Source: Paenibacillus nasutitermitis
Lineage (GTDB): Bacteria; Bacillota; Bacilli; Paenibacillales; Paenibacillaceae
Length of the DNA stretch: 64,000 nt
Direction of reading: 5' to 3'
NCBI RefSeq assembly: GCF_014641075.1
Contig: NZ_BMHP01000003.1
Location: 248,001 to 312,000 of the forward strand
The notes under the pieces were generated by a model, which made no database searches, was not told the origin of the DNA, and was given only the letters and a program-made list of their open reading frames with translations. Shown piece by piece: positions 26,242 through 33,626 of this stretch (its first letter is position 1; every line of letters begins with the position of its first letter). The translations under genes were made by a program, and so were the position numbers.

Positions 26242-26793
26242 TTAGATAATATATAAGGGCACAAATACATATCGAGGGTCGGGAACGATAGGCCCTCGTA
26301 TCTCCCGCTGTTTGGCTCGTACGAGAAATGCCGCTGGCGTGCATCCCGCCCATGTCTTGAATTCATGGATGACATGGGCTTGATCAGGATAGCCAAGATG
26401 GGAAGAGACCTCAGCGAGAGAAGTCGCTGGCTCTTGTAACAATGAGGTAAGCAATGCCTCGAAACGAAGGAAACGTGCGAACACCTTGGGCGACACGCCT
26501 ATGCGCTGCTTAAATCGTCGTTCAAATTGACGCAATGAGAGAATGCACTCTGTGGCAAGTGCACTCATACGGATTTGACCTTGTGTATTGTAAATCAGCT
26601 GTAGTACAAATCGCAGAAAATTCAAATCGGCAAGAGTCCAGCACGTTCGCGCGACGTTAAATTGCTGCGAGCAAAGGATTTGCCTGGCATAAGAACTGCG
26701 GCGTACCGTTCCCTCCAATGTGAGGGCAAGGCGGAGCCAGATTCCATCACGTGGGACAGTGACTGGCATAGTCTTCTGATCAAGCGATGACAT
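26242..26793 (-). pseudogene. AraC-type regulator, N-terminally damaged
   Basis: The C-terminal AraC double helix-turn-helix is intact (IRMSALATECILSLRQFERR, FKQRIGVSPKVFARFLRFEA, AEVSSHLGYPDQAHVIHEFK). The N-terminal about 70 residues look out of frame: a segment resembling the missing part is found in the next frame around 26680-26750, implying a frameshift. It starts 36 bases upstream of the broken VOC gene on the same strand, so the two were probably one regulator-enzyme unit. The open frame of 183 residues could still express a DNA-binding fragment. Confidence 0.55.
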
Positions 26794-26891
26794 CTAACAT
26801 AGAACAACATCAGGAGTATTGTGAAAAATCGACGTTTTTTCTGTTTCTCCACAGTTTAATTCTAAATCGAGCTATTTGAGCGGTGACAACA

Positions 26892-27137
26892 TCAACGAGC
26901 AGCAGCGGGAAAAACCAACTTATAATAGCTTCTTCCCTTAATATACAAGTGAGTAATATCCTCTTTATGTAAATTTTCCTGCGCTAAACTGCCCGTTCGT
27001 ATTATGAGATCAACCAGTTCTTTCTGGTTGATCCTTTTTTCATTTGCAAAGAGGATTAAGGTAGCCTGGTCGAACATAACTGCCCGTGGGACCCGATCCC
27101 GAGCGCTATAATGTTCCCCCCTACTTGTCATGACCAT
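26892..27137 (-). CDS. Hypothetical 81-residue protein, doubtful
   Basis: Open frame of 81 residues with a plausible soluble composition in its middle (FDQATLILFANEKRINQKEL, then VDLIIRTGSLAQENL), and no family I recognise. No clear ribosome site is seen at the first Met. It lies divergent to an IS110 fragment and may be a gene fragment. Confidence 0.3.
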   Translation of the reverse strand: MVMTSRGEHYSARDRVPRAVMFDQATLILFANEKRINQKELVDLIIRTGSLAQENLHKEDITHLYIKGRSYYKLVFPAAAR

Positions 27138-27245
27138 GATTGAGGCTGGTTGGGACGCATGATCCCGTATAACAAGCGATGCTATGGAGCGACAATAAGA
27201 TCCTTAGGGGCTACAGGTAAATCTAAACTTACAGGGAGAGATGAT

Positions 27246-27359
27246 ATGAATCCAGTTATCGGTCTAGATATTTCTAAAGAAGAAAGCCATGGACAAGCCT
27301 TTTTAGAGCGCGGAAAGCCATTCAAAGGGACATTCCACTTCGATGGGTATGTACGGTGA
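27246..27359 (+). pseudogene. IS110-family transposase, N-terminal fragment
   Basis: ATG at 27246, behind a CAGGGAGAG ribosome site, gives MNPVIGLDISKEESHGQAFL and ERGKPFKGTFHFDG. The GLDISK segment carries the first catalytic Asp of the RuvC-like DEDD domain of IS110 transposases. After about 35 residues the homology ends and a stop follows, so more than 90 percent of the gene is missing. Confidence 0.65.
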
Positions 27360-27419
27360 CCCCAACTTGGGGGAATCTTTTTTCTTAACTTGAATCGACA
27401 TGAGGATACTCCTGCAATT

Positions 27420-28589
27420 TCACTGTTTACGTAAATGGGATGATTCAGGTGTTTGTTTAACTAAGTGAACACTCAACCAAAAGAAGAGGAGTGCAATCAC
27501 CACAAATCCTCCACCTATAAACCCAAGGCTGGTCACTGATCCAAAGTTCAATACTATTCCGCCGAACAGTGATCCCAATCCACTTCCCAAGTAAATAAAT
27601 GAACTATGCAAAGAAAGAACTACATCAGAGTCTTCTCTAGATATTTCAATCAATCTGTGTTGTTGTGCAGGATTAAATGTAAAACCACTGAACCCCCACA
27701 ACGCCATGGCTAAAATCCCAAGACCAATCCCTTGGATAAAGGATAGGGTTGTAACTGCAACAAATAGCAACGAAAGGGAAAACGGAATTGTTCGTATTGG
27801 ACCAAAACGATCAGATGAGTAACCCCCCCAAGTTACTCCCAGAAAGCTAGCAATTCCAGAGATAAAGAGCACCAAGGTGATGGTCTGTTCAGTTGCTCCA
27901 ACCTTTCCAAAAATATCAGTGACATACGTATAGACAATATAAATACCAATGGACCATGTTAAAGTAACCAGTAGAGAAGACAATATGGAAGGATGCTTCA
28001 AGAATAAGAGACGTTCCTTTACGGATACAGCCCGTTCCGTGACAGTAACCGTTGGGAAATAAAGACGAATTAAGATAGCTGCTACTAAAGATACAATCCC
28101 TACAATCCAAAATGTCCATCTCCAACTAGAAAGTGAAGCAATCCACACCCCAACTGGAACTCCAAGAACAAGAGCGATGGTAAGTCCGCCAATTACAATA
28201 GATAACGCTCGACCACGCATCTCAGGTTTTACCAATTTTGCTGCTATGTTGGTGGCTGCAGGAGCAAATATTCCTGCAGCCAAAGCAGTTATAACCCGAA
28301 ATACCATTTGAATCCAATAATTCGAGACAACCCCACATAAAATGTTTCCGATAGCAAATAAGAATAAAGACCAAAAAAGTAATTTTCTTCTTTCTATTGA
28401 TGCTGTCATTGTTGTTAAAACAGGTGAACCAATCGCATAAGCAATTGCAAAAACGGTCACAAGTTGTCCTGCAACAGATAAAGAAATATTGAAATCCTTA
28501 GCCATCGCTGGAAGCAAGCCTGCGATCATAAAACCTTCCATACCGATGGCAAATGTACCAATCGCCAATAAAAAAATACGATAATTCAT
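27420..28589 (-). CDS. MFS drug-efflux-type transporter (DHA1, 12 TM)
   Basis: Major facilitator of 389 residues with twelve hydrophobic helices, the length typical of proton-driven drug or metabolite exporters. Helix 1 contains GTFAIGMEGFMIAGLLPAMA. The helix 2-3 loop has SPVLTTMTASIERRKLLFWS, a variant of motif A. Helix 5 has the motif-C-like GLTIALVLGVPVGVWI, which marks antiporters. The start has AAAGGGAG upstream. It lies 126 bases downstream of an Rrf2 regulator on the same strand, and both genes have the same dyad ahead of them, so regulation by that protein is likely. Substrate unknown. Confidence 0.92.
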   Translation of the reverse strand: MNYRIFLLAIGTFAIGMEGFMIAGLLPAMAKDFNISLSVAGQLVTVFAIAYAIGSPVLTTMTASIERRKLLFWSLFLFAIGNILCGVVSNYWIQMVFRVITALAAGIFAPAATNIAAKLVKPEMRGRALSIVIGGLTIALVLGVPVGVWIASLSSWRWTFWIVGIVSLVAAILIRLYFPTVTVTERAVSVKERLLFLKHPSILSSLLVTLTWSIGIYIVYTYVTDIFGKVGATEQTITLVLFISGIASFLGVTWGGYSSDRFGPIRTIPFSLSLLFVAVTTLSFIQGIGLGILAMALWGFSGFTFNPAQQHRLIEISREDSDVVLSLHSSFIYLGSGLGSLFGGIVLNFGSVTSLGFIGGGFVVIALLFFWLSVHLVKQTPESSHLRKQ

Positions 28590-28671
28590 AAATACAACTC
28601 CCTTTTATTGATCTAAATGCAACTTAATTAGTTTCATTTGAAAGCAAAAAAAATATCGCTTTCTTATAAAG

Positions 28672-28688
28672 AGAACTGATTCGGTTCT
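28672..28688. promoter_or_regulatory. Candidate Rrf2 operator ahead of the MFS gene
   Basis: On the minus strand AGAACCGAATCAGTTCT is a dyad with arms AGAAC and GTTCT. The same pattern, AGAAC-YRAATYR-GTTYT, occurs at 29168-29184 over the promoter of the Rrf2 gene. A weaker third copy (GAAACTAATTAAGTT on the minus strand) lies at 28621-28635. Confidence 0.6.
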
Positions 28689-28715
28689 ATTTGTGTATAA
28701 AAAAAAAGAGCATTG

Positions 28716-29147
28716 TTATTTAGAGATCGTCTCATCCAACAAATCAGAAACCGTTGTTCGTCTCAATTGTTGTTTCATGGTACTTTCAGTGTTGCTATAA
28801 ATATGATTTAGTGCAGGTTGTATACTTTTTCCAATTTGGCAATTAGGGTTCGGTGGACTATGATGTAGCTCAAACAGTGGTTTTTCCACAATTGCTTCGT
28901 ATACATCTAACAGCGTGATCTCCTCTGGATCCTTTGCAAGTTTCCACCCTGCACCTTTCCCCCCCTGCTGGACGATGACCAGATTGGCTTTCGCAAGCAT
29001 TCTTAAAATACGCCGGATAAAGACTGGGCTAGTATTGACACTGATAGCAATTCGATCCGATATCACAAATTCATCTCTCTCTTTTGTCATCAAAGCAATA
29101 AACGTTAAACTGTGAAGAGCAATCGTATACCGACTCACCACGGTCAT
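28716..29147 (-). CDS. Rrf2-family transcriptional regulator (YwnA-like)
   Basis: Rrf2 winged-helix regulator of 143 residues starting at the ATG at 29147 behind AAGGGGGAG. The DNA-binding part is MTVVSRYTIALHSLTFIALM through the recognition segment VNTSPVFIRRILRMLAKANL. The wing GGKGAGWKLAKDPEEITLLD is typical. Only one Cys is visible (NPNCQIG), so it is not the three-Cys Fe-S type (IscR/NsrR) and belongs to the YwnA-like group. It probably represses itself and the MFS exporter downstream through the shared dyad. Confidence 0.9.
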   Translation of the reverse strand: MTVVSRYTIALHSLTFIALMTKERDEFVISDRIAISVNTSPVFIRRILRMLAKANLVIVQQGGKGAGWKLAKDPEEITLLDVYEAIVEKPLFELHHSPPNPNCQIGKSIQPALNHIYSNTESTMKQQLRRTTVSDLLDETISK

Positions 29148-29167
29148 CAACTATCTCCCCCTTAAAT

Positions 29168-29202
29168 AAAACCAATTTAGTTCTATTTACATTTGATGTC
29201 AA
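29168..29202 (-). promoter_or_regulatory. Promoter of the Rrf2 gene with overlapping operator
   Basis: A perfect -35 TTGACA (29197-29202), a 17-base spacer and TAAATT (-10, 29174-29179). The dyad AGAACTAAATTGGTTTT (29168-29184) covers the -10 box, a repressing position, and matches the dyad ahead of the MFS gene. Confidence 0.65.
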
Positions 29203-29275
29203 GCAAAAAAGTCGATATGGGTGTTTTTGCCCAACGCCTCTAAAAAGTAGAATAAGAAATTCCCCTCCTGGACGA

Positions 29276-29520
29276 GTCAAGCGTCTCGTGGAGTGGATGC
29301 TGCGTTATTTGTATCTGGAATCGGCATTGCCGGCTGATCGTCTGTTTACCTTCTTCCAAGAGCAGATTCTTACTGTATCTGCTCGGCTTGGCTTGATCGG
29401 GGATTTTTCTGCGATGACCGTCGCAGGCGATGGGACAGCACTTGTCACATCGGCGTATCCCCGAAGCAAACCGACTTGCAATTGTCGTGCCCTTGGCAAA
29501 GCGGAATGCAGCCCGTTTGT
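29276..29520 (+). pseudogene. DDE transposase fragment inserted in a marR gene
   Basis: Plus-strand frame KRLVEWMLRYLYLESALPAD, FFQEQILTVSARLGLIGDFS and AMTVAGDGTALVTSAYPRSK. The strand TVAGDGT followed by SKPTCNC resembles the first catalytic Asp region of an IS4/IS1182-like DDE transposase. It has no start and no second half. It lies head to head against the truncated marR, so the insertion and later decay removed the 3' part of that gene. The exact IS family is uncertain. Confidence 0.55.
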
Positions 29521-29704
29521 TCAGTGCCGATATATGAATACCCTCATGTTCCTTTATTTCACTAAGTGTACGTATTTCTGAGTGATATAAAGGTGTATCA
29601 ATCCCATAATCTGTATTTTTGCGAATAGATTGAGAAAATGTGGTGATGATGTCTAAGAGAATATCACCGATCTGTCGTTCTGATGTTTTATTTTCAGTTT
29701 TCAT
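29521..29704 (-). pseudogene. MarR-family regulator, 3'-truncated
   Basis: From the ATG at 29704 the frame reads MKTENKTSERQIGDILLDII and, a little later, DTPLYHSEIRTLSEIKEHEG to IHISALN. This is the N-terminal dimerisation helix and the first DNA-binding helix of a MarR protein. The recognition helix and wing are replaced by transposase-derived sequence. A promoter-like TTGACC, 17 bases, TACACT lies just upstream, near 29710-29740. Confidence 0.6.
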
Positions 29705-29855
29705 GAACTGAGTGTATAGCATCTAAACACATTGGTCAATGCCTTAGTTTGGCAGAATGACATCTGAAGTTGGATCAGTTTATGGTGTTTTTGCTCAACA
29801 CTCTAGAAAGGAGGAAAATAGTGGCCTAGATCATTTTTACATCATAAATATGTTT

Positions 29856-29887
29856 TTGACATTGACACTAGTGTCATAGTTTACAAT
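29856..29887 (+). promoter_or_regulatory. MerR-type promoter of the imine-reductase-like gene
   Basis: TTGACA (29856-29861) and TACAAT (29882-29887) are 20 bases apart. The spacer holds a perfect 14-base palindrome, TGACACTAGTGTCA (29863-29876). The over-long spacer with a central dyad is diagnostic of MerR-activated promoters. No intact merR lies nearby; a merR gene interrupted by a stop codon is at 32044. Confidence 0.72.
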
Positions 29888-29921
29888 TCATTTGTAAACA
29901 TTTTTTGGAGGGATGATTGTC

Positions 29922-30851
29922 ATGAAAAACATAAAAATAAACCAAGCAGAAGGTATTAGTGAACGTGATAAAGAACGCACCTCTGTAACCGTTCTAGGAT
30001 TAGGTCCAATGGGACAATCAATAGCTAGAACATTTTTAAAAAATGGTCATCCTACGACTGTATGGAATCGTACAGCGGAGAAAGCAAAGAATCTTGTTAA
30101 ACAAGGTGCGGTACTGGCAGGTAGCATCACTGATGCAGTTCAGGCTAGTCCACTTATAGTCATTTGTGTATTGGATTATGATGCTGTGCATGCAATCCTC
30201 AAACCAGTAGAAGATGATTTAAATGGACGGACACTTGTGAATCTTACAGCTGATTCACCAAAACGAGCACGTGAGACCGCCATTTGGGCCTCTGAACACG
30301 GGATCGACTATCTTGATGGGGCGATTATGATTCCAAGCCTAGGCAATCCTTCTGCACTTATTTTATACAGCGGAACAGAAGAAGCTTTCAAGACCTATCA
30401 TACAACACTAGCTAGTTTGGGAGGAACTGCTGATTACCTTGGTTCTGATCCTGGAAGAGCTGCCGCATATGATGTTTCTCTGCTTGACTTGTTCTGGACA
30501 TCTATGATCGGATATATTCACGCACTTGCTGTTGCTAAAACGGAAAACATAGCAGCAAAGGATATAGTAGGCTATGCTCAACGTATGGTGAATATATTTC
30601 CAGGTGTACCGGAAATTATGTCTCTGATTGCAGATGAGGTTGATACTGGACATTATCCTGGCGATGAATCCAACATTATCTCTGCAAAAGTAGGGATAGA
30701 CCACATTATCCATACTGCCCAATCTAATGGAATCGATGTAAGTGTATTAAGTTCGACACGGGCTATTGCTCAAAAGGCAATCGATGATGGCCAAGGTACC
30801 GATGGTTTTACTCGCCTTGTCGAGGTACTTCTCCATTCGAAGAACCATTAA
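29922..30851 (+). CDS. NAD(P)-dependent oxidoreductase of the imine reductase / beta-hydroxyacid dehydrogenase type
   Basis: Enzyme of about 309 residues. The Rossmann fold is at the N-terminus with G26-L-G28-P-M-G31 (VTVLGLGPMGQSIA). The NADP-preferring NRT (WNRTAEKAKNL) ends strand 2. The C-terminal helical domain contains DLFWTSMIGYIHALAVAKTE and DHIIHTAQSNGIDVSVLSST, typical of bacterial imine reductases and related 6PGDH-like proteins. I choose the ATG at 29922, 9 bases after GGAGGG; the ATG at 29913 abuts the ribosome site. A MerR-type promoter lies upstream. The C-terminal end of a second enzyme of this family is found at 32526-32656. Confidence 0.9.
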   Translation: MKNIKINQAEGISERDKERTSVTVLGLGPMGQSIARTFLKNGHPTTVWNRTAEKAKNLVKQGAVLAGSITDAVQASPLIVICVLDYDAVHAILKPVEDDLNGRTLVNLTADSPKRARETAIWASEHGIDYLDGAIMIPSLGNPSALILYSGTEEAFKTYHTTLASLGGTADYLGSDPGRAAAYDVSLLDLFWTSMIGYIHALAVAKTENIAAKDIVGYAQRMVNIFPGVPEIMSLIADEVDTGHYPGDESNIISAKVGIDHIIHTAQSNGIDVSVLSSTRAIAQKAIDDGQGTDGFTRLVEVLLHSKNH

Positions 30852-30958
30852 CCTGAATTTCGAAAGTACAACTCTATGAAAACGTGAAAAGGGCTCCAAA
30901 TCTTTGGTAGAATGGTGTTTGCCCGAACAACATCACCCAAAGAGAGGAGCACTTTTAG

Positions 30959-31806
30959 GTGAAGTCTACCACATCCATCAGCAAAATCAAGTCCGAATTT
31001 TCTTTGAAAAACGCTACGAGCTTCGGAGGCATCAAAATCTTTCTGGCCTTTCTCGAAAAAATCAAGCTTGCCCAAGCGATGCGCAGCCTCTCCGGCGGCA
31101 AAGCGCACAACTCGGTTTTCCCTGTTCATAGTATATTACTCTACTTCATCGTCGGCTGGATGCTCGGCTGCGAGCGGATTTTCCATTTTCGTAACCTGCA
31201 ACATGACGCGTTACTCCGTCGCTTCCTGGGAGGCCGCTGTCCGCATCGCAGTCTGTTGTACAAGGAACTGATAAGACTGGGGCGGTTGTGTCCTACTCTT
31301 TCGATCGAACTACGGGACCTCAATCTAGAGATCATTCGCCCTTGTTTGCCCTCTGATCTCATTCTTGATCTGGTTCCACCGTGGAGACCGTTTATGGCGA
31401 TCAGGCTGGCGCAACCAAGGGCACCAATCCGCACAAGCCCGGACGTAAAAGCTATCATCCACTTCTGGCCTTTGAAGGCCAAATCCGCCTGAATTTGAAT
31501 GCGGTCCTCCGGCCGGGCAACACGCATTTTTCTACGGACGCCGCTGACTTCGTGCAGCAAACCTTCAAGCTTCTCGGCGAGCGCAAGGTGAAGTTTGCCC
31601 GGTTCGATAAAGGCTTTGGTGGCGAAGAATTCTATAGCCTCTAGGGAAAACAAGTGAATCGGCGGCAAGCTCAAATGGACGAAGCGGCTCGCCAAAGAAG
31701 TTCAAGCCTGCCGATATTGGACGCGTTATGTGGATGAAGACTGGATCATCGAAGGGATTACTCTCATCTACAAAGGGTCACCTCACGAAACGGAAAAAAT
31801 CGTACG
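30959..31806 (+). pseudogene. IS1380-family transposase, frameshifted and internally deleted
   Basis: A GTG at 30959 (AGAGAGGAG upstream) opens a frame with SFGGIKIFLAFLEKIKLAQA and HSILLYFIVGWMLGCERIFH. At about 31375 one base is missing: the frame changes from ILDL to STVETVYGDQAGATKGTNPH, where the family has DLDSTVETVYG. This continues to a stop near 31644. A later block (GGKLKWTKRLAKEVQACRYW and IIEGITLIYKG) ends at 31806. So the gene carries a frameshift and has lost internal sequence. It lies directly after the imine-reductase-like gene. Confidence 0.75.
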
Positions 31807-31824
31807 CTAAGCATACATTGCATG

Positions 31825-31866
31825 AAAAAACCGGACCCTTTACTCTGCAAGGGAATCCGGTTTTTG
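31825..31866. terminator. Hairpin terminator after the IS1380 remnant
   Basis: AAAAACCGGA and TCCGGTTTTT pair, with an inner CCCTT/AAGGG stem, followed by T residues. It can work in either direction. Confidence 0.75.
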
Positions 31867-32043
31867 TAATAACAAGCGAAGTTCAACTAACGTACCCGTT
31901 TGCTCAATGATTGATAACAAAAAGGAGAATGAAATCAAGGGACAACCTTTCAATTGCATAAAAATGTCTTGCCAGCGTTTAAGAAAGGGGATGATACCAA
32001 TATAATGGGATTTGTGTAACACATCTATGAAAGGAGTAATCCG

Positions 32044-32463
32044 ATGAAAATAAGCCAACTTTTGAAAGCAACCGGTGCCAGCGCCCGATCGATCAGATAT
32101 TACGAAAAGAAAAATCTGCTCGCTGCAAGGCGATTAGATAATGATTATCGAGAATTCGACGAGGCCGACATCTAGCGAATCAACACAATCCAGATTTATT
32201 TGGAGCTTGGGATGTCGACAAACGAAATTCTTGAAATCTTGAAGTGCCATGATGAGTACGACTCATATGCCGATAGCGATGGTTACTGTGAGGAAATGCT
32301 CGAAACCTATGAGGAAAAACGCAAAGAAATAATCCAACAAATTCAAACGCTGACTTCCGTTCAGCATCGGTTGGACCAACGCATTAAACAGATGAGAGTC
32401 CGGCAATCGCTAATGAGTACGGTAAGCGGTTCTGCCGGGCCAACAAGCAAATCAACATTCTAG
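32044..32463 (+). pseudogene. MerR-family regulator interrupted by an in-frame TAG
   Basis: ATG at 32044 behind AAAGGAG gives MKISQLLKATGASARSIRYY and EKKNLLAARRLDNDYREFDE, a complete MerR helix-turn-helix and wing. Codon 44 is TAG (32173-32175). The same frame then continues without further damage (RINTIQIYLELGMSTNEILE through a coiled-coil dimerisation helix to QSLMSTVSGSAGPTSKSTF), stopping at 32461-32463. One base change would restore a protein of 139 residues. A strong terminator follows immediately. It could be the former activator of the MerR-type promoters at 29856 or 20266 (inference). Confidence 0.75.
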
Positions 32464-32507
32464 CGGAAAAGCCCGTTCCATCTTTGGATCGGGCTTTTCC
32501 GCTTTTT
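32463..32507 (+). terminator. Strong terminator after the merR gene
   Basis: GCGGAAAAGCCCG and CGGGCTTTTCCGC form a perfect 13-base stem with a 14-base loop, followed by TTTTT, starting at the merR stop codon. Confidence 0.92.
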
Positions 32508-32525
32508 GCCTTGGGCTTAACCCTG

Positions 32526-32656
32526 TTACTTTCGAATAACTTCAGTTAGAGAGGCATACCCGTCCGTACCGTGGCCGGCGTCGATCGCTCGTTTGGCGAT
32601 ATCGTTTGCTGCAATCAGTACGCTGGTATCGATGCCATGCGCCTTCATCTGAGCTC
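32526..32656 (-). pseudogene. C-terminal remnant of a second imine-reductase-like gene
   Basis: The minus strand reads AQMKAHGIDTSVLIAANDIA, KRAIDAGHGTDGYASL and TEVIRK, then TAA at 32526-32528. This matches the C-terminus of the intact enzyme at 29922-30851 (AQSNGIDVSVLSSTRAIAQK and AIDDGQGTDGFTRLVEVLL) in spacing and many residues. Everything upstream is missing. It converges on the merR gene at 32044, so merR and this gene were probably an original tail-to-tail pair. Confidence 0.7.
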
Positions 32657-32694
32657 GTCCCCCCATTCCTTATTAATCATACGATTTTTTGGTA

Positions 32695-32982
32695 TTAGTT
32701 ATTGAATCTGAGCAATTGAGGGGGAAACACATATTTTCCACTTATCACTTGGATGACAAGGGTATCTTCAATAGGGTCAACAACCCGAATTTCTTTATGG
32801 CTCATTTTATTCATTTCGCAGAAATTGAAAATATCCTGGATTTCATCCAATTGGACTGGTGGTCCATATTCACCACTATTTTCGTATAAATAAATGTAGT
32901 ACATTCCATTACGTTGTGCTTGGGAATCTTCAATCTCAAATTCATCGCTGTTGATTTTCATCTTCAGAAGAGGGAATATCAT
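32695..32982 (-). CDS. Small acidic hypothetical protein (95 aa), possible immunity-like
   Basis: Acidic soluble protein of up to 95 residues with NGMYYIYLYENSGEYGPPVQ and DEIQDIFNFCEMNKM in the middle. No family is recognised. An internal ATG at 32961 (MKINSDEFEIED) is an alternative start; neither has a strong ribosome site. Size, acidity and position in a cluster of small minus-strand genes downstream of an Rhs toxin tail are what one expects of orphan immunity genes, but that is inference from context. Confidence 0.5.
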   Translation of the reverse strand: MIFPLLKMKINSDEFEIEDSQAQRNGMYYIYLYENSGEYGPPVQLDEIQDIFNFCEMNKMSHKEIRVVDPIEDTLVIQVISGKYVFPPQLLRFNN

Positions 32983-33031
32983 TTCTTACAATCATTCGGT
33001 ACACAACAACATGATATATAATGCTTTCAAA

Positions 33032-33072
33032 AAAATTCAAAAAAAAAACCGCCTCTTCAAAGAAGAAACGGT
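33032..33072 (-). terminator. Terminator on the minus strand after the zinc-ribbon gene
   Basis: Read on the minus strand, ACCGTTTCTTC pairs with GAAGAGGCGGT (two G-U pairs) around TTT, followed by nine or more T residues. It rules out a longer open frame that runs through it. Confidence 0.85.
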
Positions 33073-33195
33073 CTACTTGTTTTGCTCTACTTATTATGAA
33101 AAACATCGCTGCATGAAGCTCGTGATTCGAGAGCCATTTTATCTCATGCAGATGAAAATGGTTCATTATTAAATCACTTTTTACAGTCAAACCGA

Positions 33196-33315
33196 TTAAT
33201 CTTGAATGATTACAGGCATTGAAGCGCCGTTTCCACAGCTTGGACATTTGTTGGTTCCATATCCATCAAAATGGAAGCACCACTTTTTGCCGCAAGACGT
33301 GCATTGATTAATCAT
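33196..33315 (-). CDS. Tiny zinc-ribbon protein (39 aa)
   Basis: ATG at 33315 to TAA at 33196-33198 encodes 39 residues with two CxxC knuckles: QCTSCGKKW and NKCPSCGNG, 19 residues apart. Together they can bind one Zn2+ in a zinc ribbon. The ribosome site is weak. A good terminator lies 123 bases downstream on the same strand, which supports real transcription. Function unknown; such miniature ribbons are found as nucleic-acid or protein-binding adaptors. It could also be the end of a longer lost gene. Confidence 0.5.
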   Translation of the reverse strand: MINQCTSCGKKWCFHFDGYGTNKCPSCGNGASMPVIIQD

Positions 33316-33360
33316 AAGCGGCGATACATTGTCTGGATTTTGTTAACTGAATAAGAAATA

Positions 33361-33400
33361 TAAGAAAGAAAAAACTCCTACGACTATGTGCCGTAGAGTT
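33361..33400 (-). terminator. Hairpin with T tail on the minus strand
   Basis: AACTC-CTACG pairs with CGTAG-AGTT around a 9-base loop; on the minus strand TTTTTTCTTTCTT follows. It lies between the immunity gene and the zinc-ribbon gene. Confidence 0.6.
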
Positions 33401-33568
33401 CATTAGTTTTTGAGCTTCCATGATGCAATCTAAGTCGTTCTTATGTCTCTCCATATATTTATATATCCGTTGTCATGGAGAGGAATCCGGGTCAATATGG
33501 ACGTTCTGGGTGCCAACGTAATACTTTCTGAATATAAAATAAGCTAACTACCGTTTCAATCGCCTCGA

Positions 33569-33610
33569 TAAAAAGAAGCCACATGGAGTTGTTACACTCG
33601 CATGTGGCTT
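33569..33610 (-). terminator. Terminator after the immunity gene
   Basis: AAGCCACATG and CATGTGGCTT form a perfect 10-base stem with a 15-base loop; on the minus strand a short T run follows. It closes the Rhs toxin-immunity transcript, 17 bases beyond the stop at 33627. Confidence 0.8.
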
Positions 33611-33626
33611 AGGAAACAAGTTGCTA

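Noticed and set aside
30848..31695. Minus-strand frames opposite the IS1380 remnant
   Set aside because: The plus strand carries clear transposase motifs; the minus-strand frames show none.
32942..33247. Minus-strand open frame of 101 codons
   Set aside because: It runs straight through a strong terminator (33032-33072) and overlaps both the zinc-ribbon gene and the next small gene.
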